Positions 1 through 8,564 of a DNA stretch of 64,000 nucleotides are shown in pieces (the first letter of the stretch is position 1; the number at the start of each line of letters is the position of its first letter). The stretch covers positions 620,001-684,000 of the forward strand of contig CAWFEX010000015.1 in the NCBI GenBank assembly GCA_963814955.1, written 5' to 3'. The translations under genes were made by a program, and so were the position numbers. The notes beneath the pieces were generated by a model, which was given only the letters and a program-made list of their open reading frames with translations, did no database searches and had not been told where the DNA came from. This stretch comes from DATCJA01 sp963814955. Lineage in GTDB: Bacteria > Acidobacteriota > Vicinamibacteria > Vicinamibacterales > UBA2999.

Positions 1-207
1 AGGCCGTGGTCGAGGGAGAACGTGCCGATGACGCCCACACCGGAAAAGGCGCGTTCGATTCTGGAGCGAATTCAGCAGTACTCGGAGCCGTTCGGCACGA
101 AGATCAGCATCGAGAACAACATCGGGATCATCCGCGTGCCGCCGGAGGCGACGGTGGATGTGGGCGTCGATCTCGACATTCCCGGATGGCGGCCGGGCAC
201 GCGGTGA
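1..207 (+). CDS. C-terminal end of a CapA-like protein (partial)
   Basis: An open frame enters from the left edge and stops at 205-207, giving the last 68 residues of a longer protein. The text around 'SEPFGTKISIEN' followed by 'GIIRV' resembles the C-terminus of CapA/poly-gamma-glutamate-synthesis metallophosphatase-like proteins, where a helix is followed by two short strands. No catalytic residues lie in the visible part, so the family call is a recollection of the tail pattern and is tentative. An internal ATG at 22 is not the true start, because the frame is open upstream of it. The gene points towards the convergent minus-strand run that ends at 356. Confidence 0.45.
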   Translation, partial: RPWSRENVPMTPTPEKARSILERIQQYSEPFGTKISIENNIGIIRVPPEATVDVGVDLDIPGWRPGTR

Positions 208-355
208 ATGCCGCCGGGACACAGCAGGCGTCGCTTGCGGTGACCCGGCGTCAGTTGCTGCGAACGGATGACGTCACGGTAAGTGTTGAGCGGCGGGATC
301 GCGGGGCAACCCTGCCAGGCTTGCCCCACGCATCCAGGCGAGCCGATCGATGGCG

Positions 356-1267
356 CTACTTGAAACGCTCTCCAAACCGCGCCCCCGATAGGAAGTCTTT
401 ATCCAACTCGATGCATGTCTGAGCGGGGGGGAGCATGGCGCCGGGGCTTATTTGGCGCTCCATCGGAGGCAGCACCCACGGCCGGATAAATGCCGGATCG
501 TCGACCGTCGTCTCGAGCCTCAGTACGTCGCCTTGTCTGGTAAATCGCTCGGTGATTTTTGCGTCCGGACTCACGGGCCACCCTCGGGTAGAGTACCAGA
601 CAAGGTCGGCAGGAAAGTCTACGGTTTCGACGACCAGCGTATCGCCTTCCCAGTGGCCCACCGTACTGCCCCCCAGGATGTGCAGGCCCTCGTATTGATC
701 CTCGGTTCGTAACGGTCTGCCGTCGGTCGCCACTTCACGGATCGCCGAGCGGTGCCCGCCGTACCGGAGTAACACCTTGTGCGGCATCTGGATGATTTCC
801 GCTGGAAAGCCTCGCTTGACGATGCCTACCTCTTGACACCCCCAACCTGGATCGGCTGGTCTCTCGTACCGGTACTCTTCGTTGATTCGTACCTGCTCCC
901 AATGTTCGGGCTTGTAGAGAGGCAGGTTCTCGCGATTGCCCTTGAGGATGATCTCCTGATCGATCTCGAGCCAGTAGAAATCGGCGTCTCGCACCGCCCA
1001 CGCGCTCTGGACTTCATTCTCCCGGCTCGGAACGCTGCCGTCATAGAGATAGAACGCTCTCGGACCCGCGGCGCCGGCGTTGGGCGCTGGGACGGCCCGG
1101 TTCCACACACCGCTCAGATCGGGGCGGCCCTGTGCCGTACGCGCTGTAGGCGCGCTCAGCAATTGTTCACGCGTGCGTGGTGCGGCAGGGGGCCCCTGCG
1201 CCACTAACTGCGGCGCCAGACCCGCGGCGATTCCAACGGCAAGGAGTGCTGTCGACACGATACGCAT
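356..1267 (-). CDS. secreted protein of the acidobacterial 'DLSGVW' type
   Basis: This 303-aa protein has an N-terminal signal peptide (hydrophobic residues 5-20, ending at a VAQG-like cleavage site). A Pro/Arg-rich linker and 'GRPDLSGVW' follow, and the body contains 'GHWEGDTLVVET' and 'ITERFTRQGDVLRLE'. Those phrases recur in a large family of exported acidobacterial proteins of unknown function, often encoded beside DUF6152 proteins, as here. It is the last gene of a minus-strand run (3076 to 356) with 14 nt to the gene upstream, so co-transcription is likely. No enzyme motif is recognised. It is probably a periplasmic beta-rich protein. Confidence 0.75.
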   Translation of the reverse strand: MRIVSTALLAVGIAAGLAPQLVAQGPPAAPRTREQLLSAPTARTAQGRPDLSGVWNRAVPAPNAGAAGPRAFYLYDGSVPSRENEVQSAWAVRDADFYWLEIDQEIILKGNRENLPLYKPEHWEQVRINEEYRYERPADPGWGCQEVGIVKRGFPAEIIQMPHKVLLRYGGHRSAIREVATDGRPLRTEDQYEGLHILGGSTVGHWEGDTLVVETVDFPADLVWYSTRGWPVSPDAKITERFTRQGDVLRLETTVDDPAFIRPWVLPPMERQISPGAMLPPAQTCIELDKDFLSGARFGERFK

Positions 1268-1280
1268 TTCGATTCTCCCG

Positions 1281-1733
1281 CTAGTTCTTGCGCCTCAACG
1301 TCATCAACGTCAGATCGTACCCGGACAGAAAGTCCACGGGCCGGGCATCATGGCCCTGCGCCGTGTTGATCTCCAGACGACCGTCCGGATTGAAGCGATA
1401 GATGCCTTCCCACACGTCACCTTCGTGTGGCCGTGTCAGGTTCTTGCCGCGGAATGCGAGGTCGATGGTCCCCGCTTTGGCGCCCAGACGGTATGTACCT
1501 GACCAGGAACTTCTCTGTGGCCGCTCAATCGAAAACGACTGGTCGGCGTTGAAGGTCACCGTGGCACCTACCATCTCCTGAGGAGGTGGCGACTTCCGTT
1601 CGGCTACCACAACTTCCCAGGCCCCCACGATGCTTTGGGATTGGGCCGTGGACCCAACACTCCCCGAGAAGCAACAGAAGATGGCGAGAACCGCCATGAA
1701 CTGCGCTGCAGGCTGAGGTCCTCTGCGTGACAT
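1281..1733 (-). CDS. small secreted lipocalin-like protein
   Basis: A 150-aa product starting at the ATG at 1733 (MSRRGPQ...). An upstream in-frame ATG at 1796 is less likely because it would overlap the preceding gene and bury the signal peptide. Residues 12-28 form a hydrophobic export signal ending in STAQ. The mature part (SIVGAWEVV, then alternating beta segments such as VTFNADQSFSI and WSGTYRLG) looks like the small beta-barrel seen in lipocalin-like/TIGR03067-type proteins that begin with 'GxW'. Function unknown. It lies between the DUF6152 gene and the DLSGVW protein in one directon. Confidence 0.65.
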   Translation of the reverse strand: MSRRGPQPAAQFMAVLAIFCCFSGSVGSTAQSQSIVGAWEVVVAERKSPPPQEMVGATVTFNADQSFSIERPQRSSWSGTYRLGAKAGTIDLAFRGKNLTRPHEGDVWEGIYRFNPDGRLEINTAQGHDARPVDFLSGYDLTLMTLRRKN

Positions 1734-1740
1734 GGTCTGC

Positions 1741-2166
1741 CTACCTACCGAGAGGATCTCCCGACCAGACGATATGGGATTTCCCACCCACGACAATTTC
1801 GGCCAGGAAGCCGTTCGGCGCGCCGTTATGGGCCCTCAAGCCGCGAATCATGTAGATGTCCCCCGCTTTCAAGGTGTCCTTGCCGAGTCCGACATCGTTG
1901 AGTCCACGAATTCCGACGGTGGTGATGTCCCACTCGACGACTTCACCTTTCTCGTTCTTGACATTGAAGTAGAGATGCACGTGGGGATTGATGAAGCGCG
2001 CGCGGCTCAGCACGGCGTCGTCGAACTTAAACGGCCAATCGTAATCGTACTGTGCGGACAGGGAATGATGAGCATGCGTGGGGTACGACACGCCGGCCAC
2101 CAGGGTAATTGCCAGACAGATGCCCAGCCACAACCTGTTGTAAGTCCATTTCCTCACTGGCTCCAT
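1741..2166 (-). CDS. DUF6152 family secreted protein
   Basis: The start is taken at the ATG at 2166 (MEPVRKW), which places a signal peptide at residues 8-28 ending before HAHHSLSA. 'AHHSLSAQYD' followed by 'INPHVHLYF' and 'VVEWDITTVGIRGL' is the signature of DUF6152, a roughly 110-140-aa periplasmic domain of unknown function common in Acidobacteria and Proteobacteria. The conserved His-His and His-x-His pairs suggest metal or ligand binding, which is inference. It is the second gene of the 3076-356 run, 13 nt downstream of the previous gene. An alternative upstream start at 2220 would add 18 residues without a better ribosome site. Confidence 0.75.
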   Translation of the reverse strand: MEPVRKWTYNRLWLGICLAITLVAGVSYPTHAHHSLSAQYDYDWPFKFDDAVLSRARFINPHVHLYFNVKNEKGEVVEWDITTVGIRGLNDVGLGKDTLKAGDIYMIRGLRAHNGAPNGFLAEIVVGGKSHIVWSGDPLGR

Positions 2167-2179
2167 AACATTGGCTCCT

Positions 2180-3076
2180 CTAACGCGAGATGACATTCTC
2201 AGGAATGGGAAAAATGACATACGGGTTGGTGCACCAGCAAGTCTTGACGGCTACATCCAGGATTGTACGGCCATTGAGCTTGTGCACGATGCGGCTGGGA
2301 AAGGCGAACCCGCTGAAGGGCTCATCGCTCTGCAACGGATCGATCGGCTCGTAATCCCGATACCCGGAATATTCAGCCGTCAAGGTGGCCTTGCGCAGTA
2401 CGGGGTGATCCACCGTCATCTCCACCAGCTCGGGATGGCGGTCACGATTCAGCCGGATTTTCATGTTATTCGCGGGCAAACTGAGCTCATAGGTCCGGTT
2501 TCCCAGGTCGGTCACTTTCACCTGTTTGACATTCTGATGCGCCAGTTTGATTGCGCCACCGGGCGTGATGGCCAGCAGTTTCTGGCGCCAATCGCGAAGC
2601 TGCGGAGCCGCGACCTGCGACGTCCCCACCGGCGGTCCTTCGCGTGCGACGTCCTGCTCGTTCCAGGAGTAATCGCCGGCGACAGCCCACACTGTACGCT
2701 CGCCCTTGGCAGTGGTGAGATCGGAACGGAGGCCCGCGTCGGGCTCGTAGGCGACTTCGACATAGTACCGGCTAAGCTCAATCCGAGGCCAATCCGCGGC
2801 GTTTGCGCCTGTGACCTCGTACATCGCCCCAGAGCCTTCGTAGCGCAAACTGGACCATACATCGTATTCCCCTACGCCGCGCAACATGCCCATCGCCCGC
2901 GCGGAGGTATAGATGAGTCTGGCCGCTGTCGGCTCAAAGGTGCGAACCATCCAGTCGCTCGGCCGCGGGTTCGCCGGCGGCGCCCCCTGCCCGTAGGTCA
3001 AGTGGCTGAACCCGACGACACACGCACAGAACAAGAGGATGACTGCTGGCTTGAAGGAATGCGTTCTTATCGTCAT
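2180..3076 (-). CDS. secreted protein of unknown function, first gene of run
   Basis: This 298-aa protein has a clean signal peptide (MTIRTHSFKPAVILLF..., cleavage near the GQGAPP segment). The mature part has no recognised catalytic motif. It carries repeated beta-rich segments (PRIELSRYYVEVAYEP, KVTDLGNRTYELSLPANNMK) and a closing 'CWCTNPYVIFPIPENV' with two closely spaced cysteines. Proteins of this appearance accompany DUF6152 and DLSGVW proteins in Acidobacteria. It heads the four-gene minus-strand unit, and its promoter would lie in 3077-3200. Confidence 0.65.
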   Translation of the reverse strand: MTIRTHSFKPAVILLFCACVVGFSHLTYGQGAPPANPRPSDWMVRTFEPTAARLIYTSARAMGMLRGVGEYDVWSSLRYEGSGAMYEVTGANAADWPRIELSRYYVEVAYEPDAGLRSDLTTAKGERTVWAVAGDYSWNEQDVAREGPPVGTSQVAAPQLRDWRQKLLAITPGGAIKLAHQNVKQVKVTDLGNRTYELSLPANNMKIRLNRDRHPELVEMTVDHPVLRKATLTAEYSGYRDYEPIDPLQSDEPFSGFAFPSRIVHKLNGRTILDVAVKTCWCTNPYVIFPIPENVISR

Positions 3077-3227
3077 GTCCCACTTTCTGCGTTGCTAGCG
3101 TTTAGACGTCGATACATCAGGCGATGTGAATCCTAAAAGAAACGCAGCCGACCAACAAGTCAGAGTTGCGACCAGCATCAGCCGGCGCCGATTCCGCCAG
3201 GTGTGAACGGAATGAACCAACGGAGGC

Positions 3228-3270
3228 TGGCTCCTCGGGCTGGACTCGAACCAGCAATCCTCCGCCTCAG
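3228..3270 (-). repeat. diverged tRNA 3'-end copy (att-like)
   Basis: On the minus strand this stretch ends in GCTGGTTCGAGTCCAGC (a perfect T-arm) followed by an acceptor 3' strand and CCA. It matches the 3' end of the intact tRNA-Asn at 39356-39430 with a few changes. The anticodon-arm side has diverged and there is no 5' half. It is read as the outermost scar of the tRNA-Asn island array. The rest of 3077-3575 shows no gene. Confidence 0.55.
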
Positions 3271-3575
3271 CTGTCGAACAGATACTCCTACGCGAGCTGA
3301 AATCTGGCGGACTGTGAGAAATGTGTCGTCAGGGTCAGCCAAGGTCCGCAGCCTCCAGGGAGCTGCTCCAGGTGAGAGACGGCGGCGCCGCGCGCCCCTG
3401 GAAGAACGCGCGTTCGGTGATCAGCCTTAGCCGCCGGTGGTGATTTTACGGCGAAAGTGCAATCCTTAGAACAGACCATTTTAGCCAAACTTGACAATTT
3501 ATGCGAAACGTACAAAATAGACATAAAGCAGCACGCACAGCCGCCCTCTCATCGAAGAACGACCGGAGGCCCGCA

Positions 3576-3821
3576 ATGGCAAAAATCGCGACGACTGAGC
3601 TGCGGAACGCGTCAGCCGAGACACTGAATCGAGTGCAGTACCAAGGGGAACGCGTGATCGTCGAGCGTCACGGAAAAGCCGTTGCGGCTATCGTGAGCGT
3701 GGATGATCTCGAGGTTCTGGAGGCGCTTGAGGATCGTCTTGATCTGGACGCGGCCCGAAAGGCCCTGAAAGAGCCTGGCTCCAAGTCGCTAAAGGACGTC
3801 CGCGCCGCGTTGGGTTTGTAA
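3576..3821 (+). CDS. Phd/YefM-type antitoxin
   Basis: 81 aa from the ATG at 3576, preceded by a GGAGG-like site (gaccggaggcccgca). The N-terminus 'TTELRNASAETLNRVQ', then 'ERVIVERHGKAVAAIVS' and 'DLEVLEALEDRLD', is the classical Phd/YefM fold: a DNA-binding dimer of strands and helices followed by an acidic helical tail that neutralises the toxin. The RelE/ParE-like gene starts 49 nt downstream, so the two form a type II toxin-antitoxin pair. Such antitoxins usually repress their own operon. The pair sits between two tRNA-Asn scars (3228 and 4411), consistent with island cargo. Confidence 0.88.
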   Translation: MAKIATTELRNASAETLNRVQYQGERVIVERHGKAVAAIVSVDDLEVLEALEDRLDLDAARKALKEPGSKSLKDVRAALGL

Positions 3822-3870
3822 GCAATACAGCCCGACCTGCGGCTGGCGGAACGCACAACAGGAGCGCACC

Positions 3871-4158
3871 GTGGCCGCCGCCAAGCACCAGCCTCGCCCA
3901 CCGTATTCAGTCAGTTTCAAACCCCAGGCCGAACGTGATCTCAAGAAAATCAAGGACCGACGCATAGCGAGACGAATTGTCGACGCGATTACCACGCTCG
4001 GACAGAACCCACGGCCGCCGGGTGTGAAGGCACTCCAGGGCGACACGTCAATTTTGCGGCTGCGCGTCGGTGACTACCGAATCTTGTATACCGTTGTCGA
4101 TACCGATTTGCTGGTGCTTGTTATTGCACTGGGCCACCGGCGCGACGTCTATCGGTAA
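3871..4158 (+). CDS. RelE/ParE-family toxin
   Basis: 95 aa from a GTG at 3871, with ggag upstream. Typical RelE-superfamily order: 'YSVSFKPQAERDLKKI', an alpha-helical pair, 'LGQNPRPPGVKALQG', 'LRLRVGDYRILYTV' and a final 'LVLVIALGHRRDVYR'. The basic residues in the RVGDYRILY strand and the terminal GHRRDVYR correspond to the mRNA-interaction surface of RelE enzymes, which cut mRNA at the ribosome. Length and order fit the family. It is paired with the antitoxin at 3576. A ParE-like gyrase poison cannot be excluded from sequence alone. Confidence 0.88.
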   Translation: MAAAKHQPRPPYSVSFKPQAERDLKKIKDRRIARRIVDAITTLGQNPRPPGVKALQGDTSILRLRVGDYRILYTVVDTDLLVLVIALGHRRDVYR

Positions 4159-4410
4159 GGGAGCCCACACTTGCGCCGAATAGGTTAGTCGTGTCTTCCC
4201 ACCGTGGCCCTCTTCGTTTGCGGTTCTTCGTCTTCAAGTAGCACCTTTCTGTGAGGCGCGGAGCCGCTGACGAACGGAGATTCATGAGGCGCGCTTCCGC
4301 ACCTTCTGGACCCTACAAGTCGAGCACCCCATTCGCCTTCGCCGCCTCCCGCCGACAGACCCGCTTGTTCACAACCGGAATCGGCGAGCGAGTCAATTCA
4401 TTGAAAAGGT

Positions 4411-4431
4411 TGGCTCCTCAGGCTGGACTCG
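4411..4431 (-). repeat. short tRNA-Asn 3'-terminal fragment
   Basis: This 21-nt match to the extreme 3' end of tRNA-Asn (CCA plus acceptor and part of the T-arm) then diverges. The bases just left of it (cattgaaaagg) resemble those just outside the intact tRNA at 39345-39355. It is probably the remains of an att site cut by a later rearrangement. Confidence 0.5.
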
Positions 4432-4509
4432 TGCCGAGTCCCGGCGAGCGACTGCGAGCCGGGCTATGCCTGAAGACAGCCTGGGGTGCCATTTTCGCGA
4501 ACGCGAAAT

Positions 4510-4554
4510 TGGCTCCTCAGGCTGGACTCGAACCAGCAACCCTCCGGTTAACAG
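4510..4554 (-). repeat. 45-nt copy of tRNA-Asn 3' half (att site, left edge of module I)
   Basis: These 45 nt are identical to positions 39356-39400 of the intact tRNA-Asn gene, covering the anticodon loop to the encoded CCA. Tyrosine-recombinase elements that use tRNA genes regenerate exactly this kind of 3' fragment at their distal end. The minus strand beyond it has no D-arm or 5' acceptor strand, so it is not a functional tRNA. A short palindrome (ttcgcgaacgcgaa) lies immediately to its left. Confidence 0.85.
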
Positions 4555-4999
4555 GCGAGGAATGACCGACGACGGTTTGCGTCAGGTCACGGACGATTGC
4601 GGATTTTCGGAACGATCTTCGATGTCCGATTTCGTCGCGGTCATCTGCCCGCGTGATTCCGTGACCCTGTTTTCGACGTCCGTTGCAACCGCGTTGCAAT
4701 CGACTGCGGCGTGATGGGGTTGCCTAGTCAGCGACTTTTCATTACCTGTCCGCGTGGCTGCGATATGCGGGCGCTGGCGAGGTGTTATGCAGATCGGCCT
4801 AAATCGGCCACTGTCGATGCACATCTCTTCAACAAGTGCCTGCGGGCGCAGAACATGCCGTAAGTTTCCGGCGCCTCACCGTTTGGCGTTATGCTGCGAG
4901 CCTTGCTGGGCGGACTGAGATATGCCGATCGAGCCTACTACTAGTTAGCCGGACGCGCGCCGACACCCAGGTTCGGTCAAGCTGGAAGAATCACCAATC
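4555..4999. other. gene-free stretch at module I left end
   Basis: Short frames here are shadows or derive from the tRNA repeat. No conserved protein, RNA gene or clear terminator was recognised. The bases after the att copy do not match the left-end repeat of modules II and III, so module I is a different element type. Confidence 0.5.
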
Positions 5000-5764
5000 A
5001 TGACAGAGCAATTTGAGCGTATGGCCGTCAAACTTTCTCAGGGCCCCCTTGGCATCATCGCCTTGTTCATCGTGTTGATCCACGGCTTTGCGAGCCTGGT
5101 CCTTGGACTCGCCACCGACATTGGAGAGAGCAACCGCTCAATACTCGTGTGGTTTCTCGTGTTGTTTCCTGTCGGTGTGTTCACCGTATTCGCGTGGCTC
5201 ATCAGCAAGCACCATGTAAATCTGTATCCGCCTCAGGCATTCCGGAATGAAGAGCATTTCGCCAATCTCGCCTATGGTCGTGCGAGCTTTGACGAAGGGG
5301 TCTCGCGGGTGCAGCATTCGGAAGCGGCCAAGATACCCACGCGTTTCATCAAGATAACGGCGACCGGCAGTCTTTACTGGCTGGGCCACGATCTCATGTG
5401 GACTGCGGACACGCTTCTCCGAGGGGGGCCGCGGGAGCACGTGGTGATTGGTTTAGATCAAGCGCTACATCATTTGAGGCAGGTGGGACTGGGCAAAACG
5501 CCAGTTGAAGCGGACATCCTCCATCTGCACGACCGGATCCGACAATCGAAGGAGCTTCCGCCGTCCCTTCGGGACGAGTATGCGAGCCAACTGGGCTTAC
5601 TCATTGATCGGATCGGAGCGACGGCGGAGGCGGCGCAAGACGATTTCCAGGTACACCGCACTGGACGCGGATCCGGGACAGAGCGCAATCACCTTAACTT
5701 TTCCAGGCCGCCCACCTGCCGGCTAACACCGGTCTGCAGTTGGCGGGCTTTCGCTGGCAGCTGA
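5000..5764 (+). CDS. membrane protein of unknown function
   Basis: 254 aa from the ATG at 5000. Two transmembrane segments are visible (about residues 17-40 and 49-68), followed by a cytoplasmic helical part containing 'SLYWLGHDLMWTADTLL', 'HHLRQVGLGKTPVEADILHLHDRIRQS' and 'RDEYASQLGLLIDRI'. The tail after about residue 215 turns Arg/Ser/Thr-rich and loses helical character, so a late frameshift or fusion to unrelated sequence is possible. No family is recognised. It is the first plus-strand gene of module I and lacks an obvious partner, although an unusually good ribosome site (aaaggag) follows at 5806. Confidence 0.6.
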   Translation: MTEQFERMAVKLSQGPLGIIALFIVLIHGFASLVLGLATDIGESNRSILVWFLVLFPVGVFTVFAWLISKHHVNLYPPQAFRNEEHFANLAYGRASFDEGVSRVQHSEAAKIPTRFIKITATGSLYWLGHDLMWTADTLLRGGPREHVVIGLDQALHHLRQVGLGKTPVEADILHLHDRIRQSKELPPSLRDEYASQLGLLIDRIGATAEAAQDDFQVHRTGRGSGTERNHLNFSRPPTCRLTPVCSWRAFAGS

Positions 5765-5879
5765 AACCTGGCCCGTTTGGACCGCCACAAGCTAATTCTG
5801 TCAAAAGGAGATCCCATGTCGTCGCTTGATCAGTTCACGGACGATCGCGGACCTTCAGCAGAGTCTGAATCTGGTTTAC

Positions 5880-6120
5880 TTCTCTCGGCCTCGCTGCCAA
5901 CCGGATTGTCGGCGCGCCCGCCGCTGCGATGCGCCTCAACCCGCTTTAGCGCCTCGTGGAGACGGTCGGCGTTCGTACCGAGGTATGTGTCAGTCTGACT
6001 GACGCGCGCGTGACCGACTGCCACATGCGGCGGTATCCACCGAAGGACGCGACGATCGACTGGCCACCCCCGACATGCTTTGTCGTCGCGGAGATGTAGA
6101 AATTCCGTGGACTCACGCGA
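5880..6120 (-). pseudogene. remnant of tyrosine recombinase (integrase) C-terminus
   Basis: The minus-strand frame contains 'VGHARVSQTDTYLG' followed by 'TNADRLHEALKRVEAHR'. This is the end of a phage-type integrase: the GH(A/S)xxxxT-x-x-Y box that carries the last catalytic His and the nucleophilic Tyr. Upstream, 'LHLRDDKACRGWPVD' is a corrupted version of the HDLRH motif, and no catalytic N-terminal domain remains in any frame. It is inferred to be the original integrase of module I, now dead. The surrounding region 5765-6309 holds no other supported gene. Confidence 0.6.
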
Positions 6121-6309
6121 ATCGCTTGGATCAACCCTCGATGAATGTCGTTCCAAATCTTTCGCGCGCTGAACCCAACAACAGTGCAACCTGCCTCACG
6201 GTCAGCAGGTTCCTTCGATTGTGATTGGCACTTCGATAGCCGCTGATTGACGCGCGCGGAATCACGCGACGTCCACCAACGCGCAGTGAAGGGAGTCGTG
6301 TTCAAGCGC

Positions 6310-6528
6310 ATGTCACTCTACCAGTTGAATTCCAGTGAAGCCATCAAGCTGTCCAAGGGCGAGCGATTCATTGTTGTTGCTGTTCGTCCATACGATATCC
6401 AGCTACAGCCGTCCGAACCGTTCCCGCCACCGCTGCTCCACGTGATGGACTGCGCAAGCGTCCTGCTCCAAGAAGCCGAACGAACCGGCCAGTTACGAAG
6501 ATTGGGCCGAGGGAAGCCGCCTAGCTAG
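6310..6528 (+). CDS. small hypothetical protein
   Basis: 72 aa from the ATG at 6310. It has a regular beta-alpha look ('ERFIVVAVRPYDIQLQP', then 'LLHVMDCASVLLQEAERTGQLRRL') and no stop-prone bias, so it may be genuine, but no family is recognised. There is no strong ribosome site. It is module I cargo between the integrase remnant and a zinc-ribbon gene. The frame continues upstream to 6247 in less protein-like sequence. Confidence 0.4.
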   Translation: MSLYQLNSSEAIKLSKGERFIVVAVRPYDIQLQPSEPFPPPLLHVMDCASVLLQEAERTGQLRRLGRGKPPS

Positions 6529-6905
6529 AGAGTTGTGGGCGCAAGTGTCCGCCCCTCGCGTAATCCATCGCGCAGCCGTGCTTTTCGATACGCCCCGCGC
6601 TTTCGCAGCGGCCCTCACAGAACCGCTCGGAACGTCCATGGTCGCAGGATGATTCCTCGGCCGTCCGAGCTTTCCTTGTGCCCTAGCTCGCTCTAGCCCC
6701 CCACCACACGCTCTCTGATGCGTTGCGATTTATTGGTCAAGGACTTCGTGTGCGCTGCTCCGCCGCCAAAACTGAAATTCGGTGGTCTCGGAATAGAACA
6801 TCTGTCCTCTTGAAGGTCGGCAGATGGCGGCTATTGGCAGGAAACGAGTTTCGGTATGGCCTTCGGAGACTGGCGCGACTGTTGCGCGACGAAGGCCGGA
6901 ATCGG
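6529..6905. other. gene-free stretch
   Basis: No frame with protein-like character, no RNA gene and no clear repeat was found between the two small module I genes. Confidence 0.45.
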
Positions 6906-7199
6906 ATGACGAGAGCCGGAGACGAAAAGCGTAGTTGCCCGCATTGCGCAAAAGGCCAGACCTGGATTGTTGGCATATCGCGCGTCGTCCGTCTGCAATG
7001 CGACACGTGTGGCTACAAGGCGATGGCCGAGCATCCGTGCGACGAGGCGGTCAGCGATTTGGCGAATGCGCTACAGGTCGTTCTAGGCATTTCAACGGAC
7101 CTACAAGACAAAGATAGCGAGCGCGGAACTGACCTAGCCCAGTTGCAGGACGCGGTCACTCGGGCGGTTGCGGCATTGAACGAACTGCGAAGCGGTTAG
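6906..7199 (+). CDS. small zinc-ribbon protein with helical tail
   Basis: 97 aa from the ATG at 6906. The N-terminal 40 residues form a treble-clef or ribbon: CPHC, then 14 residues later CDTCGYKA, giving four cysteines spaced to bind one zinc. The C-terminal half (DLANALQVVLGISTDL, then LAQLQDAVTRAVAALNEL) predicts two amphipathic helices, like the dimerisation hairpin of two-component sensors but without a phosphorylatable His. Function unknown; a zinc-dependent adaptor or dimeric DNA-binding protein is possible. No operon partner is tight enough to inform its role. Confidence 0.55.
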   Translation: MTRAGDEKRSCPHCAKGQTWIVGISRVVRLQCDTCGYKAMAEHPCDEAVSDLANALQVVLGISTDLQDKDSERGTDLAQLQDAVTRAVAALNELRSG

Positions 7200-7321
7200 T
7201 GGCACTGCGCTACAGTGGGCACACCCATCGCCGGGGGGGACAGCCGGGCGACCATACCCCCTGGTGTCGAGTCGGCTGTGTCCGCGCAAAATTTGTTACG
7301 AATTCCTCCCGGTGTGTCGTG

Positions 7322-8563
7322 TCATCGATGCGGACAGCCCTGGCGGTCGAGCGCGTCTATGTCGGACATGTCCGGATCGATGTTGAGCTGCTCTGCTGTC
7401 ATGCGAGCGACGATCGGTCTGTATCGCGGCGCTCGTGTCGTGACGAATTCCTGCAGCCGTTGTCGAGCCCTTTCTTTTGCCCCGGCGAGATTCTCGGCAA
7501 GGTGTTCGGCGGCATGGCGGGCGACGGTTGCGCGGATGTCTTCCCAACTGATTTCGGTGCCTTCGAATATCGCGCCTACGTCGTTCGGAACATCGAACGA
7601 GCTCCGCTCGGGGCGCACCGTTCGATCGAGCAGCGGCGAACTGACATAGCAGAAGTAGACGAACTGCCCTTCGATGTCAGTGAGCGGGCCATGCAGTCCC
7701 GGCACACGCCCAACGAGCTTCTCTTCTTTTACAAGGCGGTTGTCGGCGCAATAGGCGATTGAATGCACGGCAGATCCGCCAGCGCGAAGCTTGACGTGCA
7801 GCAACTCGAAGGGAACGCCCTTGATTTCGGTTTGGTCGGTCACCGCTGACGAATGCATGTGCATTCGAAAGAGGTCATCCAACGAGATCAGCTCGCCGTC
7901 GTCTTCGACCGTGATCTGCGGCGCATTGCCGGGGCGGACGAAGTACCACAGGCAGTGCTCCAGCATCGCGTTCGCGATCGCCTCGCCGGTCTTCCTCGTA
8001 TGTGCTCGATACGATGGGTCGAAGTGCACCAGTCGAACAGTCGTTTCACGCGATGCGCCGATCGGCGCCGGAGCTGCATTGCCGCCGCTCACGCCGCCGG
8101 CGCTGAACACGAGCGTCCGCTCGAAAAGTTCCCCACCCTCGTAGAAGCGACTCAGAACCTCCGCGCGATCGAACGCTTTCAGCCACAAGAGTCGTCCAAT
8201 CCCGCGGCCGCCCTTTGCCACCTTTCGGTCGGTGTCGAGCATCATGAAGGCCTGATAGTTCTCCTCTGTGAAGCCGATGCCGTTGTCCTTAATGGTGAAG
8301 CCCGAGATTTCGCCGCGCGCAACCTCGCGCTTCTTGTCGTCGCCGTCCAGCAGCCGAGGCTGCGCCGCCAATCGATCGATTGCTACCTGGATCCGGCCGT
8401 GTTCAGTAGACACACCAGCGTCTTCGAGAGCGTGGATGGAGTTCACCACGGCCTCAAAGAGAGGATGCAGGCCGTTGGAGAGCGGAAGGGACGTGTTTCG
8501 GAGTCGGCCGTGCAGGTTGGTTCCGAAGGCCATCGGAGCCAATTGTCCGCGAACGGTGGACAT
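7322..8563 (-). CDS. GHKL (HSP90/MORC-like) ATPase, probably C-terminally truncated
   Basis: 413 aa. The Bergerat ATP-binding fold is complete: N-box 'HPLFEAVVNSIHAL' (about residues 33-46), G1 box 'IKDNGIGF' (about 92-99) and G2 box 'GGRGIGRLLWLKAF' (about 118-131). A transducer-like domain follows. There is no His-kinase dimerisation or receiver region, so this is not a two-component sensor. The fold is that of stand-alone GHKL ATPases (HATPase_c_3/MORC/HSP90-like) often found in defence islands. The product ends soon after 'RYRPIVARMTAEQLNIDPDM', where I would expect a longer helical C-terminus, so truncation at the module edge is likely. It starts 1 nt after the stop of the upstream 48-aa gene, indicating translational coupling in a four-gene operon. 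Confidence 0.75.
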   Translation of the reverse strand: MSTVRGQLAPMAFGTNLHGRLRNTSLPLSNGLHPLFEAVVNSIHALEDAGVSTEHGRIQVAIDRLAAQPRLLDGDDKKREVARGEISGFTIKDNGIGFTEENYQAFMMLDTDRKVAKGGRGIGRLLWLKAFDRAEVLSRFYEGGELFERTLVFSAGGVSGGNAAPAPIGASRETTVRLVHFDPSYRAHTRKTGEAIANAMLEHCLWYFVRPGNAPQITVEDDGELISLDDLFRMHMHSSAVTDQTEIKGVPFELLHVKLRAGGSAVHSIAYCADNRLVKEEKLVGRVPGLHGPLTDIEGQFVYFCYVSSPLLDRTVRPERSSFDVPNDVGAIFEGTEISWEDIRATVARHAAEHLAENLAGAKERARQRLQEFVTTRAPRYRPIVARMTAEQLNIDPDMSDIDALDRQGCPHR

Positions 8564-8564
8564 C

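Noticed and set aside
5817..5998. A 60-aa plus-strand frame with an excellent ribosome site (aaaggag)
   Set aside because: The product after the first 20 residues is the antisense of the integrase remnant and looks artificial. The ribosome site may belong to a gene lost at a junction.
6906..7199. Interpretation as a truncated histidine kinase
   Set aside because: The helical part resembles a dimerisation hairpin, but it has no H-box histidine and no ATPase domain follows.
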